Assembly (NCBI GenBank): GCA_933228675.1
Contig: OW121743.1
Coordinates: 87,142,768 to 87,206,767 of the forward strand
DNA from: Stomorhina lunata
Lineage: Eukaryota > Arthropoda > Insecta > Diptera > Rhiniidae
Length of the DNA stretch: 64,000 nt
Reading direction: 5' to 3'
Each line of letters starts with the position of its first letter. Positions within the stretch are counted from its first letter, which is position 1. Position numbers and translations under genes: made by a program. This document shows, piece after piece, positions 1 through 12,729 of this stretch. The notes under the pieces are model-generated. The model searched no databases and had not been told where the DNA came from. It was given only the letters and a program-made list of their open reading frames with translations.

Positions 1-1541
1 TTATCCATTTTAAATTTTTTCGTTTAAAAAAAAAATCATTACAAATAGAAAAAATAACAAAAGTTATTTTTTTCTATTATCATATAAGTATATATGTTTC
101 AAATAAAATAAGGTATATCATATTAAAATCCATCACGAACTTTTCATTTTATTAAAAGCTAAGTATCAATATATCTTTTAGAATTTATAACAAAAGAAAG
201 TAGTACTTAAAAAAATTGTTAATATTTAAATATTTATGTAGATTTATGTATTTTATTTTTTCATTTAATCCAGTTAGTCTAATTCTTACAATGATTTCTG
301 ATCGTAAATATAACATTTCTGCTAAATTTTGATAAATATAATATATTTAAATTTATTGATGTAACTGAACATAATCTCTATTCAAGACAGTCTTATAGAA
401 GGTACCCAATATAAGTAGTAGATACATTAGCATTTAATGGTGGAATAATGTAATCAATCCAAAAATTGTTACCTGTACATTGGTTACAAGCTTTGCATGA
501 CAGTAAAACTTTTCAAACCGAAATTTTTGCCTTATGACGATGTTGCAGCAAGTGAGCGATGTGTGTAATGTGTTTAAATTAGTAGATACATATACATATA
601 TAAGTTACGAAAAACTAAAATGATAAAGTAAAAGACGAGAAACGCATACAAATTTAGCAAATAACGTAACATAAATTTAAATACACTTGATTTACGGAGA
701 CATGTAATGCATTTTATATTATTTAGTTAGTATTTTGAATACGCTACACTGAGTAATTAAAGTTGTGAAAACTAAAATGACTTGAAATCAGTAACTGAGA
801 ATACCATTGAAAATTTAAATTAAATCAATTTTATAATACCATGTCAAAATTTGTTGTTCTGTGAAGAAGAATAATTTTCTCATCATGTAAGAAATAAGTC
901 TAAGTGTATGTTATCAAAAAAAGCTTTTAAAAGTAAAACCACAGTCCTGGGTACGTATACGTAATAAAACATTTAATAATAATTATCATACGCATCGTAG
1001 TACCAATACACAATTTCCATAACATATTTAAAGATCTCTTCCGTATTCACATTGTTTTCCCTTAACTCGGACTTGTTCCGTCAGTTGCAATTGAATTCAC
1101 TGGATTTTTCATGATTCGCAGTCGTTGTTGATTTTAAAATACTACAGGCTGACCCAATTTTCAGCTGAATTTGTCTTTGGAAACAATTGTTTTTATGTTT
1201 TTTTCCTTTACTCAAAAACTATGGATGGTATTTTTTCTGCACTTTCTGTACACGTCTAGAGAAATTTGAAAAATCTGCTGCATGCAACAAAACTAAAATG
1301 CAAAAAAATGGCAAAATAAAAAACAACAAACCAGCAATGAATACAAGTGCAAACAAACAGTCGAATAAACAGCGAAAGAGAGAGACTTCATCAGTGATGA
1401 AGAAGTGTTTTTTGTGCTTTGCTTGTTTATTGCTCAAGGGAATTTTGTGTCGTTGTCGTAGTGATAGTTGCTGTTGTTGTTTTTGTTGTTCTTACAATTG
1501 CTGAAGCAATATTGCTGGTATGTTTTTTGTATGTAAATATG
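1..1541. other. AT-rich stretch, no gene recognised
   Basis: No repeat array, transposon terminus or convincing coding region is visible. A 105-codon open frame at 1187-1504 ends in a low-complexity run of cysteine and serine codons (TGT/TGC repeats near 1450-1500) and overlaps an antisense frame, so it is most likely chance. Confidence 0.6.
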
Positions 1542-4450
1542 TGAAGACCTTATTTTGAAAGTGGATTAAGTTCATTTTTTTAAATTGAGATATAAAGAGT
1601 TTTGCTTTTTAGTTTTTTTATAGGTGACCAATTTAAGTAAATTAAATCTTAAATTTGGATCAGAACCTATCAAATATTTTCTTTCATAAATATATATTAG
1701 CGGGTTGAATGGACTTATAACACTTTCAAAACAAGCATTTTAAAATATTCATTTTTTGAATTGAAAAATGTAAAAAACTTAAACAGTTTTCAAAACCAAA
1801 AATATTTAAATTTTTGGTTTTGTATGAAATAATTTTTACTTTTGAATTGAAAAATGTATGGGACTTAATCCACTTTCAAAACAAATAAAACGAAAAAAAT
1901 TTGTTCCAAAAAATTTTGCAAATATTTTTCATAACAAAATTCCTACAATTTTCGAAAAAATTCCTATAAAACGCAAATTTTCGAAAAAAAATTCCCATAA
2001 AACGCAAATTTTTTAAAAATTTTCTATAAAAAGTAAATTTTTGAAAAATTTCCTATAAAAAGTAAATTTTCGAAAAATTTCCTATAAAAAGTAAATTTTT
2101 AAAAAATTTCCTATAAAAAGTAAATTTTTGAAAAATTTCATATAAAAAAGAAAATTTTTGAAAAATTTCCTATAAAAAGTAAATTTTTGAAAAATTGCCT
2201 AAAAATTCCTACAATTTTCGAAAAAATTCCTATAAAACGCAAATTTTCGAAAAAAAATTCCCATAAAACGCAAATTTTTTAAAAATTTTCTATAAAAAGT
2301 AAATTTTTGAAAAATTTCCTATAAAAAGTAAATTTTCGAAAAATTTCCTATAAAAAGTAAATTTTTAAAAAATTTCCTATAAAAAGTAAATTTTTGAAAA
2401 ATTTCATATAAAAATTCATTAAATATAAAAAGTAAATTTTTGAAAAATTTGCTATAAAAAGTAAATTTTTAAAAAATTTTCTATAAAAATTAAATTTTTG
2501 AAAAATTTCCTAGAAAAAGTAAATTTTTGAAAAATTTCCTGGAAAAAGTAAATTTTCGAAAAATTTCCTAAAAAAAAGGTAAATTTTAGAAAATTTCCTA
2601 AAAAAAGTAAATTTTTGAAAAATTTCCTATAAAAAGTAAATTTTTGAAAAATTTCCTATAAAAAGTAAACTTTTGAAAAATTTCCTATAAAAAGTAAACT
2701 TTTGAAAAATTTCCTATAAAAAGTAAATTTTTGAAAAATTTCCTATAAAAAGTAAATTTTTGGAAAATTTCCTATAAAAAGTAAACTTTTGAAAAATTTC
2801 CTATAAAAAGTAAATTTTTGAAAAATTTTCTATAAAAAGTAAATTTTTGAAAAATTTCCTATAAAAAGTAAATTTTTCAAAAATTTCCTATAAAAAGTAA
2901 ATTTTTTAAAAATTTCCTATAAAAAGTAAATTTTTGAAAAATTTCCTATAAAAAGTAAACTTTTAAAAAATTTCCTATAAAAAGTAAACTTTTGAAAAAT
3001 TTCCTATAAAAAGTAAATTTTTGAAAAATTTCCTATAAAAAGTAAATTTTTGAAAAATTTCCTATAAAAAGTAAATTTTTCAAAAATTTCCTATAAAAAG
3101 TAAATTTTTGAAAAATTTCCTAGAAAAAGTAAATTTTTGAAAAATTTCCTATAAAAAGTAAATTTTTGAAAAATTTCCTATAAAAAGTAAATTTTTGAAA
3201 AATTTCCTATAAAAAGTAAATTTTTGAAAAATTTCCTATAAAAAGTAAATTTTTGAAAAATTTCCCATAAAAAGTAAATTTTTGAAAAATTTCCTATAAA
3301 AAGTAAATTTTTGGAAAATTTCCTATAAAAAGTAAACTTTTGAAAAATTTCCTATAAAAAGTAAATTTTTGAAAAATTTTCTATAAAAAGTAAATTTTTG
3401 AAAAAATTCCTTAAAAAGTAAACTTTTGAAAAATTTCCTATAAAAAGTAAATTTTTGAAAAAATTCCTTAAAAAGTAAACTTTTGAAAAATTTCCTATAA
3501 AAAGTAAATTTTTGAAAAATTGCCTATAAAAAGTAAATTTTTGACTAATTTCCTATAAAAAGTTAATTTTTGAAAAATTTCCTATTAGAAGTAAATTTTT
3601 GAAAATTTTCCTATAAAAAGTAAATTTTTAAAAAATTTTCTATAAAAATTAAATTTTTGAAAAATTTCCTATAAAAAGTAAATTTTTAAAAAATTTCCTT
3701 TAAAAAGTAAATTATTAAAAAATTTCCTATATAAAGTAAATTTTTGAAAAATTTCCTAAAAAAAGTAAATTTTTGAAAAATTTCCTATAAAAAGTAAATT
3801 TTTAAAAAATTTTATATAAAAAGTAAATTTTTGAAAAATTTCCTATAAAAAGTAAACTTTTGAAAAATTTCCTATAAAAAGTAAATTTTTGAAAAATTTC
3901 CTATAAAAAGTAAATTTTTGAAAAATTTCCTATAAAAAGTAAATTTTTGAAAAATTTCCTATAAAAAGTAAATTTTTGAAAAATTTCCTATAAAAAGTAA
4001 TTTTTTTAAAAATTTCCTATAAAAAGTAAATTTTTGACTAATTTCCTATAAAAAGTTAATTTTTGAAAAATTTTCTATTAGAAGTAAATTTTTGAAAAAT
4101 TTCATATAAAAAGTAAATTTTTGAAAAATTTCCTATAAAAAGTAAATTTTTGAAAAATTTCCTTTAAAAAGTAAATTTTAGAAAAATTTCCTATAAAAAG
4201 TAAATTTTTTAAAAATTTTCAGATTTTTTTTCAATTGCAGGAAATTGCAAACATTTTTATATATCAATAAAAAAATCTTGGACTCGTACTTTAACTCTGT
4301 TCGAGTTAATATTTCTTTTAGAATTTAAAAAATAAATTATTATTTTGTTTGAAGAAACATTTCCGTTTGAAATTAAGAAGAACTTTTCCCCATCATCAAC
4401 TCAATTTTTTTGGAATGTGGACTTATTCCACTTTCAAAATAAAGTCTTCA
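1542..4450 (+). mobile_element. Satellite-bearing TIR element, copy A
   Basis: The left end TGAAGACCTTATTTTGAAAG continues into GTGGATTAAGTTCA. The right end (4418-4450) is its inverted complement, giving terminal inverted repeats of about 33 bp. Copies B (62711-63875) and C (58423-61792) share the TIRs and the unique flanks on both sides of an internal 29-bp array. Cores of the TIR recur inside the left flank at about 1709-1734 and 1859-1887, in inverted orientation. No transposase is present, so it is non-autonomous. The outermost bases are AT-rich and similar between copies, so the exact boundary and target duplication are uncertain. Superfamily not assigned. Confidence 0.75.
1938..4222 (+). 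repeat. 29-bp minisatellite array, family F1
   Basis: Head-to-tail units of 29 bp, read as GTAAATTTTTG, A5T3, CCTATA, A4; about 80 units by length over period. Variants include TTTTCG for TTTTTG, GTAAAC for GTAAAT and ATTCCTTAAAAAG deletions. The first part contains a segmental duplication (block from 1940 repeated from 2206, offset 266 bp). The array sits inside TIR element copy A. Each unit carries TATAAAAAG, which resembles a TATA box. Confidence 0.95.
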
Positions 4451-5449
4451 TGTATGTATGTATGCTTAAATGTTTGTATGTACTACTACTGTCTTGTGCT
4501 GTTGATATCATTATTCCATTGTTGCAGTTACTGATGATTTTATTGTTGTTTTTATTATTGCTGTTAGTGGTATTGTTGTAGTATATTGTTGTTACTTTTG
4601 TTTTAATACAAATCTGGTAGTTATGCTGGTTTTGTTAATTTAACTATCTGACTGAATGACTACACAACTACATGAATGACTGTTTTACTAAGCAACTGAC
4701 TGTCTGTCTGTCTAAATGACTGGCTGCCCAAATTAAAGAAGAACTTAATACCCAACAGTTCCATATTACAGAACTGTATATAGTTACAAATAATTTAAAC
4801 ATGTTCTTGTTGTTGAAGGGGATCGATAGCAGCCAAGAGTCAAAACCTGGTTATATTAGAGTAACTTATCAATCCCTTCAAAGCCTATGTTAAAATTGAT
4901 AATTATTTCATCGATATAATTAAGCACCACTGGGTAAGAAGTTTACACAAAAACATTACTAAGTACAAGAATGTACATATAAATATACATAAATATATAT
5001 TAAGCACTAAATGTTAGTATATTCAGTTTGTTTGTACTATAATTGTTACTCTAAGGAAAATGCCAAGCAACAACGTAGCCTGTCATTGTTTCTGATTCGT
5101 TCGTTGCAGTTGCCTGCTGTCTTTATGTTTTAGTTCATTGTTCAATGTACAATTGTCATTTCGAAATTGCATTCAGCTTTATTTTATTTATGACTGTTTA
5201 AATTTTAGTGTTTTTTTATATCTCGCTTTGCTGCTTAAAGAATAAGTTAAACAATTTGTTGGGGAAATATAATTTTCTTAATAGTTCCTTTGGTCAAATG
5301 TTATTAAAAATTAGTATAGTTTTTCTTTGGTATAATTTTTCGCTAAAAACAATACAACTGTCGTTATAAAAACTTAAGTTTAACAAGAATAAAATTAAGT
5401 TGTTGCTGAGGTTTTAATCAATGTTTTCAACGTAGTAGTAAAATATTTT
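4451..5449. other. AT-rich stretch with short simple repeats
   Basis: It begins with (TGTA)n at 4451-4485. A degenerate CTGACTGAATGACT-type repeat with a short (GTCT)n runs about 4645-4730. No gene recognised. Short open frames at 4345-4581 overlap the TIR element end and are not credible genes. Confidence 0.6.
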
Positions 5450-7735
5450 CTATAGAAAATTTTTTATAGAAAAATTTTTTCATCAAAAAATTTTCTATAG
5501 AAAAATTTTTGATAAAAAATTTCTATAGAAAAATTTTTGATAAAAAATTTCTATAGAAAAATTTTTGATAAAAAATTTCTATAGAAACATTTTTGATAAA
5601 AAAAATTTCTATAGAAAAAATTTTTGATAAAAAATTTTCCATAAAAATCAAAAATTTTGAATAGAAATTTTTTTTATAATAATATTTAAAAAAAAAACAT
5701 TTTCTTTAGAAATATTTTTGATAAATTCGAAAATCTTTGATAAAATATTTTATATAGAAATATTCTTGATAAAAAAAAATTTCTATAAAAAAAATTTTTG
5801 ATAAAAAATATTCTATAGAAAATTTTTGATTAAAAATTTTCTAAAGAAAAATTTTTGATAAAAATCTTTCTATACAAAAATTTTTGATAAAAAATTTTCT
5901 ATAGAAAAATTTTTGATAAAAGAATTTCTATAGAAAATTTTTTGATAAAAAATTTTCTTTAGAAAAATTTTTGATACAAAATTTTCTTCAAAAAAAAGAG
6001 TATTCGCATTTGATCCCAAATCTGTTACATTTATTTATTAATGTAACAGACCAATTTATTGATAAAAAGCCAAAAAATGTTTGCGGAGAAACCAAATTCC
6101 TCGACGCGTTTCGATGCTTGGTTAAGCCATCTCTTCAGGAGGAAAAAATCTTTCTATAGAAAACTTTTTGATTAAAAATTTTCTATAGAAAACTTTTTGA
6201 TAAAAAATTTTCTATAGAAAAATTGTTGATAAAAAATTTTCTATAGAAAAATTTTTGATAAAAAATTTTCTATAAAAATATTTTTGAAATTTGAATTTGA
6301 TAAAAAATTTCCTATAGAAAAAATTTCTATAGAAAAATATTTGATACAAAATTTTCTGTAGAAAAATTTTTGATAAAAAATTTTCTATAGAACAATTTTT
6401 GATAAAAATTTTTTTTGATAGAAAAAGTTTTTAAAAGAAAAATTTCCGATAGAAAAATTTTTGATTGAAAAATTTTTTATAGTATAATTTATAATATAAT
6501 TTTGTGGAAAAGTATTTGATAAAAAATTTTCTGTAGAAAAATTTTGATACAAAATTCTCTATAGGACAATTTTTGATAAAATTTTTTTTTGATAGAAAAA
6601 GTTTTTAAAAGAAAAATTTCCTATAGAAAAATTTTTGATGGAAAATTTTTTTATAGAAAAATTAAAAAAAAAAAATTCAATAAAAAAATTTGTTTGATTT
6701 TTGAAAAATTTTCTACAAAAATATTTTTGATGAAAAAATTTTCTATAGAAAAATTTGTGATAAAAAAAATTCTATAGAAAAATTTTTGATAAAAAAGTTT
6801 TTGATAAAAAATTTTCTGTAGAAAAATTTTTAATAAAAAATTTTCTATAGAAAATTTTTAATAAAAAATTTTCTCTAGAAAAATATTTGATACAAAATTT
6901 TCTGTGGAAAAACTTTGGAAAAAAATATATTCTATATATATTCTATATATTTTTTTTTCTACAGAAAAATTTTTGATAAAAAATTTTTTATAGAAAAATT
7001 TTTGATAAAAAATTTTCTACAGAAATAATTTTGATAAAAATTTTCTATAGAAAAATGTTTGATAAAAAATCTTCTGTAGAAAAATTGTTGATAAAAAATT
7101 TTCTATAGAAAAATTGTTGATAAAAAGTTTTCTATAGGAAAATTGTTGATAAAAAATTTTCTATAGAAAAATATTTAATTAAATTTTTAATAAAAAATTT
7201 TCTATAGAAAAATATTTGATAAAAATATTTAAATGAAAAATGGAGTAGAAAATTTTTCTGTTTTGATAAAAAATTGTCTATGGAAATATTTTTGATAAAA
7301 AAATTTCTATAGAAAATTTTTTAATTAAAAATTTTTTTTAGAAAAATGTTTGATAAAAAATTTCTATAGAACAATATTTGATAAAAAATTTTCTGTACAA
7401 AAATTTTTGATTAAAAATTTTCTGTACAAAAATATTTAATAAAAAATATTCTGTAGAAAAATATTTGATAAAAAATTTTGTGTAGAAAAGTTTTGGAGAA
7501 AATTTTTGATAAAAAAATTTCTGTAGAAAAATTTTTGATAAAATAAAAATATTCAAAAAAGGGAGCAGAAAACTTTTTCTTCTGTGATAAAAAAATTTTA
7601 CCTAAAGAAAAATTTTTAATAAAAAAATTTCTATACAAAATTTTTTGGTAAAAAATTTTCTATAGAAAATGTATAATAAAAAATTTTCTGTAGAAAAATT
7701 TTTAATAAAAACACATTCTTTAGATTAGAAAAATT
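5450..7735 (+). repeat. 29-bp minisatellite array, family F2
   Basis: The unit reads A6T4, CTATAG, A5T5, GATA, total 29 bp. Copies are more diverged than in F1 or F5, with many point changes and length variants, which suggests an older array. The grammar matches F5, with TGATA where F5 has CGATA. A 160-bp foreign segment interrupts it at 5990-6155. The short open frames here are products of the repeat. Confidence 0.93.
5990..6155. other. Non-satellite insert within F2
   Basis: A GC-richer segment breaks the array. It holds GAGTATTCGCATTTGATCCC, then a perfect 10-bp stem (TCTGTTACAT / ATGTAACAGA, 6021-6050) around a 10-base loop, then unique sequence ending near CTTCAGGAGG. The opening sequence recurs at 39553-39583, directly at the edge of array F6, so it belongs to a dispersed repeat of unknown type. 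Confidence 0.7.
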
Positions 7736-9782
7736 GTATGTTTGTTTGTACGTTTATATATTTTTCATTGTTTTTTATCAATTTTAATTTCACATTTGAC
7801 AGAAAAAAATGTTTGGAGTGCGAAATACTTATATTGTCTTTGACTCAAGCTTTCTGAATTCTAGGTTTATGGGTATTTTGTTTTTTTTTATAGGGTGTGT
7901 AATTGGGCTTCAAAGTAGACCACCTCACAAGTATAACAGCCAATATGGTTAATATTTTACATTTTGAAATGAACTTGGAAAAACCAATAAAAAATGAACT
8001 AACATCAGCATAATAAATGTTATTGGCTTTAAGTTATTTTACTTTAAAAACTCAAAATCTAATTGTTCTTTTGGACTTTTTTTAATTTTTCGCCGATTGT
8101 GCATTCAATAAGGAACCGATCATTTTTTAAAAATTACTGACATAAAGTCAAAGGTTGAGGCAATTTAGCTGTAGAAATTGTTTTTAAATAACTTGAACTG
8201 TTTTGTGCTGAGAAATTTCCAAATTTAAATATTTTTCGCTGATCGAAGAAGTTTCATTTTTTCTCAAAAAAGATGCTATCAATTTTTTACTAAAAAATTT
8301 TTAATCAAAAGTTAATGTTTTGTTATAAATTCAAGGATAGTAGAGTTCTAAGATGATTTAAATCCAAAATTTAAATCAGTATACCATTCCCCCTACAGCA
8401 TTGACCGTAATTGGTTTAATTTTTATAAACAATTTTGAGTTTTCGAATTAAAAAGTCGGGCCGATTTTGTTACATTCTGAAATGCAGTCATTTAGCTCCA
8501 TATGTTTTCTTTGGGTTTCAAAAATAAAAAATAGCGCAACTTCATAAACGAATACAGAAAATAGGATTTTGTAAAAAAAAATACAATTTTCGATAAACCA
8601 TAATTTTAATAGCAAAAAAAGGAAAGTTTAGTTTAATTTTTTTAAATTATTCAATAACATAAGCTTTATTACTGCAAAACATTACTTTTCTACCTTTTAC
8701 AGTTTTTTAGAATTATAAAGTCAAATTTCAAAAATGATTTTGTAAAAACTACACTTTTTACTTTGTTTTGTATATTTTTCCCAGAATTGCTTAAGAATTC
8801 CTTTAATAGTAATAAGAAATTAATAGTATAATAATCTAGACATGCTTTCCTTTTAATTGATGTATTAAACAGTTATTAATAGCAAAGTTTCCTATGGTTT
8901 AACTTGGATGATAGTATTACTCTTCCATTAGTTTCAGTGGTTCACAATGGACTAAACTTAACTTTCACGCTAATCTCTACATTTAGAGTTTTATATTACA
9001 TTACTTTCACATCAATAATTTTGTAAACTGAGAAATTGTAAAGTTATCCCTAATCTTCAATAAAATTTCTGTTCTTCTTTGATTTATAAGTTAAACTTAA
9101 TATCTACTTAATAATTATTTCTTAGCATATAATTTAAACTCACAAATCCATCCTGAGGCATTAATATCATTTTTCACAAACAAATAATTACACAAGGAAC
9201 AACTATAATCAAAGTATCTTATTAACTAGCAGTTTAAAATTCAACTTAAACAACAAGATATCTCATAAACCTTCCCCCAAGATAATGTTTCCTAACAAAC
9301 TTTTTGCAAAACTAATCAAATTCTTAAAGAATACATCTACAACTTCGTAATGAACATTTAAATTGTTAAGCTCTTAAGTGATATTAATCGATTTAAAAAA
9401 TAAAATTGCTTAAGTGAAATTAAATGAACATGTTCTTTAGCCAATCGAGAGAATTGAGACAAATTAAAAATCATTAAAAAAAAATATTTGAATGTTCAGT
9501 TGAACAATGTTTTCGAAAATGGCAAACGGTTTTTGCAAAATTTGCTGAAGAATTTAATTAGGTTTCAGAGCAATGAAGAGTTTTATTAGTAGTTTTTATT
9601 TTTTGCTTTTTGGCATATTTTTTTGAGATTGCTAGCATTGGCGCTGGGTAATATCAATTATATAATTAGTTGAGAATTTTTACGAACACACACAATTACA
9701 AAAGGACATACCTAGCGAGAAGAAGTTGAGTTTCTTAAATATTAAAAAGGTAATAATATCGTAGAATTAGAAACTGATTTCA
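7736..9782. other. AT-rich stretch, nothing recognised
   Basis: Two kilobases without tandem repeats, TIRs or a credible coding frame. Only homopolymer runs are visible. Confidence 0.6.
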
Positions 9783-11232
9783 ATTAAATATCATCAAACT
9801 GCTGAGTCATCCTTTATCTGCTTAGTCATTCTAAGACTTCTAAGTCATCTTGAAATGCTGAGTCATCTCGAAATATTGAGTCATCCGAAAAATTCCAACT
9901 AATGTTAAAAAATCCTAAAACCATTCTAAAACTGCTGACTTATCTTTAAATTTAATAAGTCATCCTAAAAATGATGAGTAATCCTAAAACTGCTGATTTG
10001 TCTTTAAACTGCTTATATATATATAATTTCCCGACAACATTCCAATTGGAACAAGGTGTACTTCTCTCAGACAATGAGCTGCATCCGATTCTATTTTTGG
10101 ACTCATTGAAAGGGTCCTACGTTTGATCGCCGACTCCGAACGGCAAATGCATTAGTTAGAGAAGTTAAACATAGCCTAATACTCAATAACCAGTGGCTAG
10201 CTGAGTTATATGAAGAACCGCCGCTTTTTTGAAAATTCATTTTTTTTCAAGTGGGTCTGGCCGGGGATTGAACTTGAACCTGATATACCACAGCGCTTTA
10301 AACTGCTTAGTCATCTTAAAATTTCCGAATCATCCTCATTATAACTCAGCTGAGTCATCCTAAATTTCAACTAAACATCATCAAACTGCTAAATCATCCT
10401 ATATCTGGTAAGTCATTCAAAAACTTCTAATTCATCTTGAACTGCTGAGTCATCTAAAAATGCTGAGTCATCTTAAAAATTCCAACTAATGTTGAAATAC
10501 CCTAAAATCATAATAAAACTGCTAACTCATCTTTAAATTTTCTTAGTCATCCTAAAAATGATGAGTAATCCTAAAACAGCTCATTCATCTTTAAATTTTA
10601 TTACTCATCCTGAAAATGATAAGTAATCCTAAACTGCTTATTTATCCGTAAACTGCTTAGTCATCTTAAAATTTCCGAGTCATCCTAAAACTTCTGAGTC
10701 ATCCTAAAACTTTTGAGTCATCTTAAAACTGCTGACTCATCTCTAAACTTTATTAGTCATCCAAAACTAGATATATCATCCTAAAACAGCTGACTTCTCT
10801 TAAAAATGTGGAATTATACTAAAACAACTGACTCGTCTTTAAGCTGATAAGTCATCCTAAAACTTCTGAGTCATCCTAAAACTGCTGACTCACCTTTAAA
10901 CTTTATTAGTCATTCAAAACATGATATATCATCCTAAAACTGCTGAGTCGTCCTAAAACTTCTGAGTCATCTTAAAACTGTTGAATTATTCTAAAAGAAC
11001 TGACTCATCTTTAAACTTTATTAGTCACCCTAAAACTGATGAGTCATCCCAAAACTTATGAGTCATCCTAAAACTAATGAGTCATCCTAAAACTGATGAG
11101 TTATCCTAAAACTGTTGATTTGTCCTTAAACTTGGTCATCCTAAAACAGCCGAGTCATCCACATTATAACACAGTTGAGTCATCCTAAAACTTCTGAGTC
11201 GCCCTAAAACTCATCCCAAATCTGCTGATTTC
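9783..11232 (+). repeat. ~19-bp tandem array rich in TGAGTCA/TGACTCA
   Basis: Degenerate units of about 19 bp of the form CTGAGTCATCCTAAAACTT repeat on both sides of an inserted SINE (10013-10302). I count about 17 exact TGASTCA heptamers by eye; other units carry one-base variants such as TTAGTCA, CGAGTCA or TGAGTAA. TGASTCA is the known binding core of bZIP AP-1 and CNC/Maf factors. Whether it is functional here is unknown. Confidence 0.85.
10013..10302 (-). mobile_element. tRNA-derived SINE, antisense copy 1
   Basis: The reverse complement matches the segment at 49474-49783 over its whole length: a tRNA-like head with B-box-like sequence (complement of GGGATTGAACTT, about 10264-10275), a GC-rich body and an AATT(AT)n tail at the low-coordinate end. 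It is inserted in the TGAGTCA array. The A-box region is more decayed than in copy 2. Confidence 0.75.
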
Positions 11233-11487
11233 GGGCCAAATTATCTAAACATTAAATTTATAGAGAAAAAGATTGATATGATCAAACCAAAAATATCAAC
11301 CAAAAACATCATCACCGATGCTTTTTTTTTAATTTCGGGGATACATCAAACCCCAAAATAAAATGGACAGAAACAAGACCTCAATTTCACTGAGGTCAGC
11401 TTAAAAAAGACACATCTCTGATACTTTTCAGAAACTTGGCGATTAGGGGTTATAAAAGGGGTTAAACCAATTAAGAGCCTTTGGATA

Positions 11488-12640
11488 ACTATTTTTACAG
11501 TATATTCAATGAAATTTCAGACAATCCAACAACAATACAAGAAGTGAACAACGGCATTAAAAGCCTTAAAGGCAACAAGGCCCTGGATAGTGACAATACC
11601 TCTATGTGATGTTGAAGGATCGGCGAGTCTGTGGCACACATTTGTGCGTAAAGCATGCAAAGAAGAAGCTCTTCCAACCTCCTGGAATGAATACTAGTAG
11701 TAAATGCCAAAACAGGGTAACAGGGTACAGAAAGGTGAATTGTCAATTCCGTTCAAAGTTACTACTGTAGTAAGGGAAGGATGTATCTTGTCACCTATTT
11801 ATAATTTTTATCCTCGTCATCGAAAACATTATGCTCACAGCTCTGAATGTTAGACACGATATCCAATGGACACCCTTTAAACAACTCGAGGACTTGGTAT
11901 ATTCTGATGACGTATGTCTTCTAAGTCAAAGCTCAGGTCATCTTCAAGAAAATACTAAAGCTAGCACTGTTGAATCTCGGACAGCTGGGATGGAAATCAA
12001 TATTTCCAAGACATAAATTATGCCTGAAGGTTATGGAGCAAACCCGTCGGCATACATCAATGTGGATAATTAGGTTATCTGATGTATAGATTATCTTAAA
12101 ACTTTGGTATCTACAACAGGTGGCGTCGAAGAGGATATTGAATAGCGTATTAATTAGTCAAAATCTGCATTCGGCATTCTCTGAGATATTTGAAAATCTC
12201 GGCAAATATCAACAACAACTAAATTGCGAATATACAATTCAAATCTCAAGTCCATCCCGTATTATGGCTGTGAAACAAATGTCATCGTTAAGCGCCTACA
12301 AACCTTTGCAAACAAATGCTTACGGCAAATCTTTAATATATGGTGGCCGATTATCACAAGAAATGAAGATCTACTAAATGCGACAAGCCAAATCCCTGTT
12401 TCTATAGAGGTTTGTCAACGGAAACGGGGATGGATAAACAGCTCACTTCGAAGGCCAAATACCAACAGTGAAGCGGCTGTGTTGTAAGTGGTCCAGTAAG
12501 AAGGCGGAGAAGATCAATTCCTGTAGAGTTGCAAGTAGCAAACTATTCATGGAATGACGTATGCCGAACATCTCGTAATAGAGTTCGATATAAAAGGATG
12601 GTTAAGGCCATATACTCCACTGGGAGTAGGGGATAACAGA
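11488..12640 (+). pseudogene. Non-LTR retrotransposon reverse transcriptase remnant
   Basis: Reading across frames gives an ordered set of LINE RT landmarks. They are IQEVNNGIKSLKGNKALDSD (thumb/finger region, about 11535-11600); FVRKACKEEALPTSWNE (about 11640-11690); VREGCILSPIYN (about 11775-11810); the catalytic box as YSDDVCLLS (canonical YADD/FADD; about 11899-11925); and the C-terminal block LQTFANKCLRQIFNIWWP with KRGWI (12295-12440). A last piece with WNDVCRTSRNRVRYKRMVKA runs to about 12640. The frame changes several times, there are in-frame stops, and the spacing between motifs is too short, so it is dead and internally deleted. No endonuclease or poly-A tail is visible. The clade is not assigned. 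Confidence 0.85.
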
Positions 12641-12729
12641 AAAATAAGATAACTACATTAACATATACCCAACAGTTGACTGTCATTATAATAGAGCAGT
12701 GCTTCCTACATGAGCAGACTCTCAAAGTA

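Noticed and set aside
1187..1504. 105-codon open frame with a Cys-rich C-terminus
   Set aside because: The cysteines come from a TGT/TGC simple repeat; no signal peptide, splice context or known cysteine pattern, and an antisense frame covers the same DNA.
4345..4581. Related frames at 4349 and 63696 (both containing GMWTYSTFKIKSS) as a conserved small protein
   Set aside because: The similarity covers the TIR and its flank at DNA level; copy C has the same DNA in a different frame context, so conservation comes from the mobile element.
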